Made by a program: the position numbers and the translations under genes. The notes beneath the pieces are model-generated. The model was given only the letters and a program-made list of their open reading frames with translations. It did no database searches and had not been told where the DNA came from. Source: PVC group bacterium (GTDB lineage Bacteria; Verrucomicrobiota; Kiritimatiellia; UBA8416; PXDI01). From it: DNA of 6,257 nucleotides. Numbering within the stretch: position 1 is the stretch's first letter; each line of letters opens with the position of its first letter. The stretch spans positions 1 through 6,257 of the forward strand of contig PXDI01000050.1 of assembly GCA_003565095.1 (NCBI GenBank), in the 5' to 3' direction. This document shows positions 1-5,945 of this stretch, one piece after another.

Positions 1-19
1 AGAGAAGAGGGAGATTTGC

Positions 20-94
20 GTGTACGAGTATGTGTAGGAGTACGGTAAGACCATTCGGACCGGAAGCCCCTTACTCGTACACGTACTCTTACAC
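20..94. repeat. Inverted pair of degenerate GTANNN hexamer arrays
   Basis: Positions 20-42 and 72-94 form an inverted repeat matching at 20 of 23 positions, separated by a 29-nt spacer (43-71). Each arm is a tandem of two similar 12-mers, GTGTACGAGTAT and GTGTAGGAGTAC on the left. At finer scale GTA recurs every six bases at 22, 28, 34 and 40. On the right arm its complement TAC recurs at 72, 78, 84 and 90. The spacer can itself form a small CGGT/ACCG stem (43-46 with 59-62). No T-tract follows, so it does not look like an intrinsic terminator. It could be a dispersed intergenic palindrome, a protein-binding array, or an assembly chimera. Confidence 0.75.
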
Positions 95-110
95 TCGGAT
101 CTCTTGACCC

Positions 111-247
111 ATGTGCGGAGAGCACGTTATCGCCGATGGGGAAGGGGAATCCGTAGTCGTCGCATCAGCCGCACCTGTGTCCGTCGTTGAAAGTGAATCG
201 GGTAAGTGTATCCGAGGGACGGGCTTCCCATCCGTGGGACCATTTTT
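111..247 (+). other. Possible folded RNA leader with competing hairpins
   Basis: Several complementary segments are visible. ATGTGC (111-116) can pair with GCACGT (122-127) around a GGAGA loop. A 7-bp hairpin with an AGTG loop spans 198-215. A longer helix can form between 134-144 and 224-234, ten pairs with two single-base bulges, enclosing the 198-215 hairpin. That helix is incompatible with a local stem, ACGGG (219-223) with TCCGT (231-235), which lies eight bases before TTTTT (243-247). This resembles an attenuator layout, but the spacing to the T-run is poor and I match it to no known riboswitch class; cobalamin, TPP, SAM, purine and ZTP consensus elements were considered and not found. 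Transcription through the region is not shown. Confidence 0.25.
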
Positions 248-453
248 CTCATGTATGTCGTTGCTGTACAGAAAATGCACAAAATCTTTTTTCGAAGATA
301 TCACTTCTAATGCAATACAAAAACAGTATGAAGTATGCACCAACTCGCAGATGGGCCCGGCAGCACCTGAGCAGAAAAAAGTTCTGTTATGGTCTGAGCT
401 TATGCGTTATGTTTGCTTTTTGTGAGTATACAGCAATGACATAGCAAAAGGCT

Positions 454-458
454 GGAGG
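454..458 (+). promoter_or_regulatory. Ribosome binding site of the PurF-like gene
   Basis: GGAGG lies six bases before the ATG at 465. It fixes that ATG as the start, which matters because the encoded protein then begins Met-Gly-Gly rather than Met-Cys. The in-frame codons upstream reach a TGA stop at 423-425 without any alternative ATG or GTG that would place a cysteine at the N-terminus after processing (the only upstream candidate, GTA at 426, is not a start). Confidence 0.85.
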
Positions 459-464
459 CAATTC

Positions 465-1877
465 ATGGGCGGTTTTTTCGGTGTTGTTTCTTCTTCTGAC
501 TGCGTAGCCGACCTTTTTTTCGGCACGGATTATCACTCCCATCTGGGCACTCAGCGCGGCGGGATGGCCGTCATGCACCGCGATGGTTTCACCCGGCACA
601 TCCATGACATCCGCAATACCCAGTTTCGCAGCAAGTTTGAAGATAACTTGAAGGATTTCAAAGGGAAATCCGGCATCGGCATAATCAGCGATTATGACGA
701 CCAGCCGATTCTGGTACGCTCGCATCTGGGGCATTTCGGCATAGTAACAGTCGGCGCCATTAAAAACACCGACGAACTGGCGCAACGCGCCTTTGCCCGC
801 CGCCACACGCATTTTTCTGAACTCGGGAACAATGTCATCAATCCTACCGAACTGGTTGCCACACTGATCAATGAGGAGGACTCCTTCACCAACGGCATTT
901 GTAATGCCCAGGCGCAGATTGAGGGTTCTTGCTCAATGCTGCTGTTGACGGCCGACGGCCTGTACGCCGCCCGCGACCGACTGGGACGTACTCCCATTAT
1001 CATCGGCCAGAAGGACGGAGCATGCGCTGCCACAATGGAAACCTGCGCCTTCCCGAATCTGGGCTATGAGACCATCAAATATCTTGGACCGGGGGAAGTC
1101 GTCCTGATTAATGACCAAGGCGTACATCAGGTTAAGGCCCCCGGCAACGATCTGCAGGTTTGCGCTTTTCTATGGGTGTATTACGGCTATCCGTCTTCGC
1201 ATTTCGAAGGAATTAATGTTGAAGTTGTGCGCAACCGATGCGGTGCGGCGCTGGCGCGGCGCGATCAGGTGGAAGTTGATCTGGTGGCGGGAATACCTGA
1301 TTCAGGCACACCGCACGCCCTGGGCTACGCGGTTGAGGCGGGACTGCCTTACCGGCGGCCGTTTGTGAAATACACCCCGACCTGGCCACGCAGTTTCATG
1401 CCGCAGGATCAGTCGGTTCGGGATCTGGTGGCACGGATGAAACTGACACCTATCCCCGAATTGATCAAGGGACAGCGGATGCTGTTTTGTGAGGACTCGA
1501 TTGTGCGCGGCACCCAGTTGCAGGATACCGTCCAGCGCCTGCATTATTACGGGGCAAAGGAAATCCATATGCGGCCGGCCTGTCCGCCGCTGGTGTATGG
1601 ATGCCCGTTCCTGAATTTCAGCCGCTCACGTTCGGATCTCGATCTTGCCACACGCAAGGCGATCCGCGAACTTGAGGGTGAAGATTGCAACAATCTTGAA
1701 CTGTATTCCGATCCCGCCACGGAACAATATGCCGCCATGGTCGAGAACATCCGCAAGCGACTGAAGCTGACCAGTCTGCAGTATCAGCGCCTCGACGATA
1801 TGGTTGAAAGCATCGGACTGCCGCGGGAAAAAGTGTGCACCTATTGCTGGAGCGGCTGCTCCGGTTGCAAAAGTTAA
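465..1877 (+). CDS. PurF-like amidophosphoribosyltransferase with degenerate glutaminase site
   Basis: The 470-residue product matches the PurF architecture end to end: an N-terminal Ntn-type glutaminase domain (about 1-225) and a phosphoribosyltransferase domain (about 230-460). PurF makes 5-phosphoribosylamine from PRPP and glutamine in the first step of purine synthesis, in the cytoplasm. The PRPP loop is clear (CEDSIVRGT, 342-350), as is PDSGTPHALGYA (278-289). Cysteines 233, 380, 458 and 461 align with the four Fe-S ligands of Bacillus-type PurF. The oddity is the glutaminase site. The nucleophile Cys after Met is Gly2, the VRYST-type arginine segment reads GIISD (72-76), the Asn-Gly oxyanion pair reads Gly-Ala (97-98), and the conserved SDxE reads NPTE (126-129). 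The protein should therefore not hydrolyse glutamine by the usual route. It may use free ammonia, take ammonia from a partner, or do something else. I recall similar MGGFFG-starting homologues in other anaerobes, so this is probably a conserved subfamily rather than a decayed gene. The symbol purF is withheld. Confidence 0.88.
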   Translation: MGGFFGVVSSSDCVADLFFGTDYHSHLGTQRGGMAVMHRDGFTRHIHDIRNTQFRSKFEDNLKDFKGKSGIGIISDYDDQPILVRSHLGHFGIVTVGAIKNTDELAQRAFARRHTHFSELGNNVINPTELVATLINEEDSFTNGICNAQAQIEGSCSMLLLTADGLYAARDRLGRTPIIIGQKDGACAATMETCAFPNLGYETIKYLGPGEVVLINDQGVHQVKAPGNDLQVCAFLWVYYGYPSSHFEGINVEVVRNRCGAALARRDQVEVDLVAGIPDSGTPHALGYAVEAGLPYRRPFVKYTPTWPRSFMPQDQSVRDLVARMKLTPIPELIKGQRMLFCEDSIVRGTQLQDTVQRLHYYGAKEIHMRPACPPLVYGCPFLNFSRSRSDLDLATRKAIRELEGEDCNNLELYSDPATEQYAAMVENIRKRLKLTSLQYQRLDDMVESIGLPREKVCTYCWSGCSGCKS

Positions 1878-3298
1878 CGGTTGTTTTCCAGCAGGCGTTC
1901 GGCGCGCAGGCGGTAGAGGCGCGCTTCAGCCGGCATCCGGCGCAAGTCGAAAAGCTCCGACAAGTTAAACCAGGCGTTGGCAATGTCCATCCGGTTGCCT
2001 GCGGGATCCTGCTCCCATATTTCAACCGCGCGACGGTAAAGCGATTCGGCTTCGGCATAGCGCCGCCGGGCGGCATATACCAGACCGAGATTATTCAAAA
2101 CGGCCGCCATTTCCGCACTTTCTTCATCACCGGCGGATTCTTTTAGTGCCGCAAGTTGCAGCAACAGCGATTCAGCCGAAGCAAAATCACGATTGGCAAA
2201 ATAGATCCCGGCAAGCCGGCGCATTGTATCATGTAACTGCATCTCGTCGGCAGCCGGATTATCCTGCATGATATCCAGCGCCCGCTCCAGCAAACTCAGC
2301 TTTTCACCTAGTGCCCCGCGCTCCTGCAATAGCGCGGCAAGGTCCAGCAGATTCTCGGCCACCCGGATGGAATTGCGCCCTGCAAGAATTTCATCAATTG
2401 CCAGGGACTTACGCAGCAACTGCTCAGCCTCGGCATAATTACCCTGCAAGCGGTGCACCCATGCCAGTGTGCGGATCTCAGTAGCCGTGGCGGGGTGATC
2501 CCAGCCGTCCTGCGCCAACCTCAGTTCAAGCGCCCGTTCAGCGTAACGCAGTGCGGCTTGTTGATCCCCGGCCGCCAGCAGATTCAGCGCACGACTATTA
2601 AGTATATCTATTTTCAGGCCGGAGAGCGCGGCTTTCTCAATCAGTTCCTGTGCGGCATTGAGCGAGAGCTCCGCCGCCGCAAAATCACCGCGCGAGCGCT
2701 GAGCTGTCGAAAGCTCACGCAGCAATGAAACCTGATCCGGAACCGGGGCATTATTCTCCCGGGCAATCCGCACGGCCCGGTTATAAAGAACCGCCGCATG
2801 CGCCCATTGACCGCGGTCACGGTGTAACCGGGCGTAGTTGCGGGCGATCCTGCCGGTATCCGGATGTGACGCACCGCGGTCTCTTTCCATGATTCCCAAT
2901 GCGCGGCGAAAGGCATCTTCCGCCTCTTCAAAGCGGCGCGTTTCACGATACAGCTCCGCAAGATTGTTTAAAGTTGCGGCAGCAAGCCGGTGCTCCTCTC
3001 CGAGTGTGTCGCGGATAATGGCGTAGGACTGCCGGTAAAGACCTTCTGCCGCGGCGGTCTTGCCGCGCGCCTTATGCACCAGCGCCATCCGGTTCAAAGC
3101 CGCGGCTGTGGCGGGATGGTTCCAACCGTGTTCACGGTAAGCCGTCTGAAATGCCTGCTGGGCTGCTATCCATTCCGGACTGTTGTCAGGCGCCGGCAGC
3201 GCATACTGCAAGTCCGGCACACCGGCTTGTTCCGGCAGTCTGGCGCAACCGCATATAACTGCGGTTAACGCAACACAAATAAACCATTCACCTCTCAT
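1874..3298 (-). CDS. Tetratricopeptide-repeat lipoprotein
   Basis: Starting at the ATG at 3298 gives 474 residues. The N-terminus is a short lipoprotein signal: Arg2, a hydrophobic stretch, then a lipobox-like ICG before Cys18, so the mature protein is probably lipid-anchored. The rest is about ten tetratricopeptide units with a period near 42 residues, running from about residue 62 to 470, in the style of kinesin-light-chain TPR_12 repeats (for example NNLAELYRETRRFEEAEDAF and NNLGLVYAARRRYAEAESLY). No enzymatic domain is visible; such proteins are usually scaffolds for protein contacts, and the partner is unknown. The frame is open further up to 3415, but those starts would put about 40 charged residues before the signal and run into the upstream region of the divergent aminotransferase. 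No strong ribosome binding site precedes 3298, so a nearby alternative start (for instance the TTG 12 bases upstream) cannot be excluded. The gene converges on the PurF-like gene and diverges from the aminotransferase, so it is probably its own transcript. Confidence 0.87.
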   Translation of the reverse strand: MRGEWFICVALTAVICGCARLPEQAGVPDLQYALPAPDNSPEWIAAQQAFQTAYREHGWNHPATAAALNRMALVHKARGKTAAAEGLYRQSYAIIRDTLGEEHRLAAATLNNLAELYRETRRFEEAEDAFRRALGIMERDRGASHPDTGRIARNYARLHRDRGQWAHAAVLYNRAVRIARENNAPVPDQVSLLRELSTAQRSRGDFAAAELSLNAAQELIEKAALSGLKIDILNSRALNLLAAGDQQAALRYAERALELRLAQDGWDHPATATEIRTLAWVHRLQGNYAEAEQLLRKSLAIDEILAGRNSIRVAENLLDLAALLQERGALGEKLSLLERALDIMQDNPAADEMQLHDTMRRLAGIYFANRDFASAESLLLQLAALKESAGDEESAEMAAVLNNLGLVYAARRRYAEAESLYRRAVEIWEQDPAGNRMDIANAWFNLSELFDLRRMPAEARLYRLRAERLLENNR

Positions 3299-3431
3299 GC
3301 CGCCACACAATAACCAATCCCGCCTTCCACGTAAAGAAAACACATGAGTCTTGATTTTACCGTTTGCATCAGGCATTCTGCTGCTTTGGTTCTGGAACAG
3401 GGGCGACTGCAGCAAGGGGATTTTGACTTAT
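3299..3431. promoter_or_regulatory. Divergent intergenic region
   Basis: These 133 bases separate the starts of the lipoprotein gene (minus) and the aminotransferase gene (plus), so promoters for both are expected here. TAAAAT on the minus strand (within about 3354-3361) resembles a -10 box, and TTGATT at 3351 on the plus strand resembles a -35 box, but neither has a good partner at standard spacing. AAGGGGA at 3414-3420 is a plausible ribosome binding site for the ATG at 3432 with an 11-base spacer. Placement of promoters is inference from gene orientation. Confidence 0.45.
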
Positions 3432-4586
3432 ATGAAAGTGCCTTTACTTGACTTGAAAGCGCAATATGCCGGGATGCGCGAAGAAATCCGGCGGGCGATG
3501 GATGAGATTTGTGATCAGCAGGCGTTCATTCTGGGCCCTTGCGTTGAGCAGTTCGAACAGGAAACCGCCGAGTATTGCGGCTCGGCCGAAGCGGTCGGTG
3601 TATCATCCGGCACCGACGCACTGCTGGCAGCACTTATGGCGCTGGGCATCGGCCCGGGCGACGCGGTTATTACCTCCGCCTACAGCTTTTTTGCCACCGC
3701 CGGATCAATTGCACGCACCGGTGCCACTCCGGTATTTGTTGATATCGACCCGGTTTCTTTCAATATCGATCCGGCAGCCGTCAAAGAACTGCTGGAAGCC
3801 CCCCGCAAACGCCTGCAAGGGCTTGTCCCCAAAGCGCTTATGCCTGTGCATCTTTATGGTCAATGCGCGAACATGACTCCGTTGCAGGCTATTGCCGCCG
3901 AACACGGACTGAATATCATTGAAGACGCCGCCCAGGCCATCGGTGCTGAATATCCCGCCACAGATGTCGCCGTCCGTGCCGGGGCAATCGGCGATATGGG
4001 CTGTTTCAGCTTCTTTCCTTCTAAAAATCTTGGCGGGTTCGGTGATGGCGGCATGATCACAACCAATACCCCCGCTTTGGCCGAACACCTGCGCCGCCTG
4101 CGTAATCACGGATCTGAACCTAAATATTATCATAGTGAGATCGGCGGAAACTTCAGGCTTGATGCCCTGCAGGCCGCCGTCTTGCGCGTGAAACTGAAGC
4201 ATCTCGACCAATGGCACCGCCGGCGCAGCCGCAATGCCGCTTTTTATAACCGCGCCTTTGCCGGCAGCCCGGCAATAACCCCGACCGCCGTCTACGCCGA
4301 CCGCAACCTGAACCACCCGCATATTTACAACCAGTATGTTATCAGACTGGAAAAACGCGACCAGGTATGGGAACACCTGAAAAAGGCCGGCATCGGATGT
4401 GAAGTCTATTATCCGGTGCCCCTGCATTTGCAGGAATGCTTTTCCGCATTGGGATACCGCCCGGGAGAGCTCCCGGAAAGTGAAAAGGCCGCCAACGAGA
4501 CCCTGGCCCTGCCGATTTATCCTGAATTAACAGATGAAATGCTGGATTACGTTAGCAAAACAGTGCTTCAGGCTTTGCAGTTATAG
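3432..4586 (+). CDS. DegT/DnrJ/EryC1/StrS family sugar aminotransferase
   Basis: The 384-residue product is a typical full-length PLP-dependent aminotransferase of the family that transfers an amino group to keto-sugars bound to nucleotides, for surface polysaccharides or secondary metabolites. The opening VPLLDLKAQY is a family hallmark. Seen motifs are SSGTDAL (58-64, cofactor phosphate), EDAAQAIGA (164-172, with Asp165 and Gln168 at the PLP ring), SFFPSKNLGGFGDGG (193-207, with Lys198 as the Schiff-base lysine), and GGNFRLDALQAA (238-249). The overall look is close to WbpE/WlbC-type enzymes acting on UDP-3-keto-sugars, but substrate cannot be read from sequence alone. The start at 3432 is preferred to 3351 because it matches the family N-terminus and follows AAGGGGA; the extra 27 residues are hydrophobic and unlike the family. 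No other sugar-biosynthesis gene is in view. purA follows 81 bases downstream on the same strand, so cotranscription is possible. Confidence 0.93.
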   Translation: MKVPLLDLKAQYAGMREEIRRAMDEICDQQAFILGPCVEQFEQETAEYCGSAEAVGVSSGTDALLAALMALGIGPGDAVITSAYSFFATAGSIARTGATPVFVDIDPVSFNIDPAAVKELLEAPRKRLQGLVPKALMPVHLYGQCANMTPLQAIAAEHGLNIIEDAAQAIGAEYPATDVAVRAGAIGDMGCFSFFPSKNLGGFGDGGMITTNTPALAEHLRRLRNHGSEPKYYHSEIGGNFRLDALQAAVLRVKLKHLDQWHRRRSRNAAFYNRAFAGSPAITPTAVYADRNLNHPHIYNQYVIRLEKRDQVWEHLKKAGIGCEVYYPVPLHLQECFSALGYRPGELPESEKAANETLALPIYPELTDEMLDYVSKTVLQALQL

Positions 4587-4608
4587 GGAATCGAACGTAC
4601 GTACAATG

Positions 4609-4625
4609 CCGGCGGTAACCGCCGG
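4609..4625. repeat. GC-rich perfect hairpin between aminotransferase and purA
   Basis: CCGGCGG (4609-4615) and CCGCCGG (4619-4625) form a perfect 7-bp stem around a TAA loop, 23 bases after the aminotransferase stop. No T-run follows (GTAAACGG instead), so it is not a standard intrinsic terminator. It could be a Rho-linked or imperfect terminator, an RNA-stabilising hairpin, or an operator. An ACGTACGTAC palindromic stretch sits just upstream (about 4595-4604). Confidence 0.55.
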
Positions 4626-4650
4626 GTAAACGGTATTGAAAAGTTAAAAC

Positions 4651-4658
4651 AGAGAGGA
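4651..4658 (+). promoter_or_regulatory. Ribosome binding site deciding the purA start
   Basis: AGAGAGGA directly abuts the first in-frame ATG (4659), leaving no spacer, but stands nine bases before the second ATG (4668). The second is therefore the likely start, and it also gives Asp13 and His41 the same numbering as in E. coli PurA. Confidence 0.75.
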
Positions 4659-4667
4659 ATGCTGAAG

Positions 4668-5945
4668 ATGCCAAACACAGTGCTTGTTGGTTCGCAATGG
4701 GGAGACGAGGGCAAGGGCAAGATTATTGATGTGCTGACCAGGGATGTGGATGTTGTGATCCGTTTTCAGGGCGGCAATAATGCGGGACACACCGTCAAGA
4801 TTGACGACCAGACCTATGTGCTGCACCTGATCCCATCCGGGATATTTTTTGAAGATAAAACCTGCATTATCGGCAACGGGGTGGTAATCAATCCGGTTGC
4901 ATTACTGCAAGAGATTGATGAACTGGCCGCCAAGGGCATCAGTGTCAAGGATCGCTTGTTTGTGAGCGACCGCGCGCATGTTGTGCTGCCTTATCACGGC
5001 GAAATTGACGCCGCACGCGAAGCACGCCTGAGTGATGAACAGCGCATCGGAACCACCAAACGCGGCATCGGACCGGCATATGGCGACAAGGTCTCACGTA
5101 CCGGCTTGCGCATGTGCGATTTTGTCGGCCCCAACGCCGCCGCCATGATTGAAGCGCGTATTAATGAAGCCAACCTGATTCTGGGCGCAATGAATGCCGA
5201 GCTTCTCGATGTTGAAAAAGTCCGGGACGAATACCTGACTGTTGCGGAAAGAGTCCGCCCGTTTGTGACCGACACCATTGTCATGGTGCATAAGGCGATT
5301 GCCGAAAGTAAATCGATCCTTTTCGAAGGCGCGCAGGGCACCATGCTGGATATTGATTACGGCACATATCCGTTTGTCACTTCATCCAATGCCACCGCCG
5401 GCGGCGCCTGCACCGGCACCGGCGCACCGCCCAACCGGATTGACCGCGTGATCGGTGTAATCAAAACCTACACCACCCGCGTCGGTGAAGGTCCCTTCCC
5501 GACCGAACTGAATGACCCCGACGGACGCATGATGGCCGACCGCGGGCATGAATTCGGCGCAACCACCGGCCGCCCGCGCCGCTGCGGATGGTTTGATGCC
5601 GTAATCGGACGCTATGCCGCACAAATCAACGGCGTTGATTACTGGGCCATGACCAAACTGGATGTGCTGGACGAATTCGAGACCATTAAGATCTGTGTTG
5701 CTTACGAACTTGACGGCAAACGCATTGAGCACGTTCCGGCGGATGTCGAAATGCTGCAACGCTGTAAACCGCTCTATGAAGAATGGCCGGGATGGATGAG
5801 TTCAACCAGCGAATTGTCAAAATGGGAAGAGCTGCCGGAAAAAGCTCAAGCTTATATCAATCGCTTGTGCGATCTGACCGGTGCTAAACTAGGCATTCTG
5901 TCGGTTGGCCCGAAGCGCAGCAGTACGATGCGCATCGCTCTATGA
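4668..5945 (+). CDS. purA: Adenylosuccinate synthetase
   Basis: The 425-residue product catalyses GTP-dependent joining of IMP and aspartate to give adenylosuccinate, the first committed step to AMP, in the cytoplasm. The length fits the bacterial family (about 430). Visible motifs are the N-terminal phosphate-binding GSQWGDEGKGK (8-18) with catalytic Asp13, the general acid His41 in NNAGHTV, GTTKRGIGPAY (128-138) with the IMP-binding Thr130 and nearby Arg144, FEGAQGTMLD (219-228), RVGEGPFPTE (271-280), ATTGRPRRCGWFD (298-310) with the arginines used for aspartate and IMP, the guanine-recognition TKLD (329-332), and a normal C-terminal VGPKRSST. Nothing is missing, so it should be active. Its stop codon overlaps the start of uppS. 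It is separated from the upstream aminotransferase by 81 bases including a hairpin, so it may have its own promoter, although none was clearly seen. Confidence 0.98.
   Translation: MPNTVLVGSQWGDEGKGKIIDVLTRDVDVVIRFQGGNNAGHTVKIDDQTYVLHLIPSGIFFEDKTCIIGNGVVINPVALLQEIDELAAKGISVKDRLFVSDRAHVVLPYHGEIDAAREARLSDEQRIGTTKRGIGPAYGDKVSRTGLRMCDFVGPNAAAMIEARINEANLILGAMNAELLDVEKVRDEYLTVAERVRPFVTDTIVMVHKAIAESKSILFEGAQGTMLDIDYGTYPFVTSSNATAGGACTGTGAPPNRIDRVIGVIKTYTTRVGEGPFPTELNDPDGRMMADRGHEFGATTGRPRRCGWFDAVIGRYAAQINGVDYWAMTKLDVLDEFETIKICVAYELDGKRIEHVPADVEMLQRCKPLYEEWPGWMSSTSELSKWEELPEKAQAYINRLCDLTGAKLGILSVGPKRSSTMRIAL

Larger units (their letters stand above)
1..464. other. Gene-free region upstream of the PurF-like gene
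   Basis: No reading frame here is credible. The longest plus-strand frame (111-425) has no ribosome binding site, no recognisable motif and an unnatural composition. What is present is a pair of inverted hexamer arrays (20-94), a hairpin-rich stretch (111-247), and an AT-richer stretch (about 240-450) with a small CAGAA/TTCTG hairpin at 372-386. I found no confident sigma-70 promoter: TATACA at 427-432 resembles a -10 box but has no matching -35 box at the right distance. In frame 1 the first 48 bases are open and end in TAA at 46-48, so the 3' end of an upstream gene ending in a Val-Arg-like tail is possible but unsupported. The promoter of the downstream gene most likely lies in this region. 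Confidence 0.6.

Noticed and set aside
130..185. Cobalamin-riboswitch-like words (GGGGAA, AGCCGCACCTGTG)
   Set aside because: The order and spacing do not match the B12-box core GCCACTG and its flanking helices, and the downstream gene gives no link to cobalamin.
219..247. Intrinsic terminator ending at TTTTT (243-247)
   Set aside because: The only stem close by is five pairs, including a wobble, and ends eight bases before the T-run, which is too far for a standard terminator; kept only as part of a low-confidence leader.
89..343. Minus-strand open frame of 84 codons
   Set aside because: No ribosome binding site or known motif; rich in Thr, Ser, Asp and Pro as expected from reading a non-coding or structured stretch, and it overlaps the repeat region.
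111..425. Open frame of 104 codons starting MCGEHV, upstream of the PurF-like gene
   Set aside because: The Met-Cys-Gly start recalls a glutaminase nucleophile, but nothing after it resembles the Ntn domain, there is no ribosome binding site, and the frame ends before 465. Chance resemblance.
3299..3415. N-terminal extension of the lipoprotein gene to 3415
   Set aside because: It would place about 39 mostly polar residues before a good lipoprotein signal peptide, and no ribosome binding site supports the upstream starts.
3351..3431. N-terminal extension of the aminotransferase to 3351
   Set aside because: The extra residues do not fit the family, while the ATG at 3432 follows AAGGGGA and begins the family's usual VPLLDLK segment.
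3705..4427. Long minus-strand open frame of 240 codons inside the aminotransferase
   Set aside because: It is antisense to a gene with complete family motifs and shows no motif of its own; a shadow caused by codon bias.
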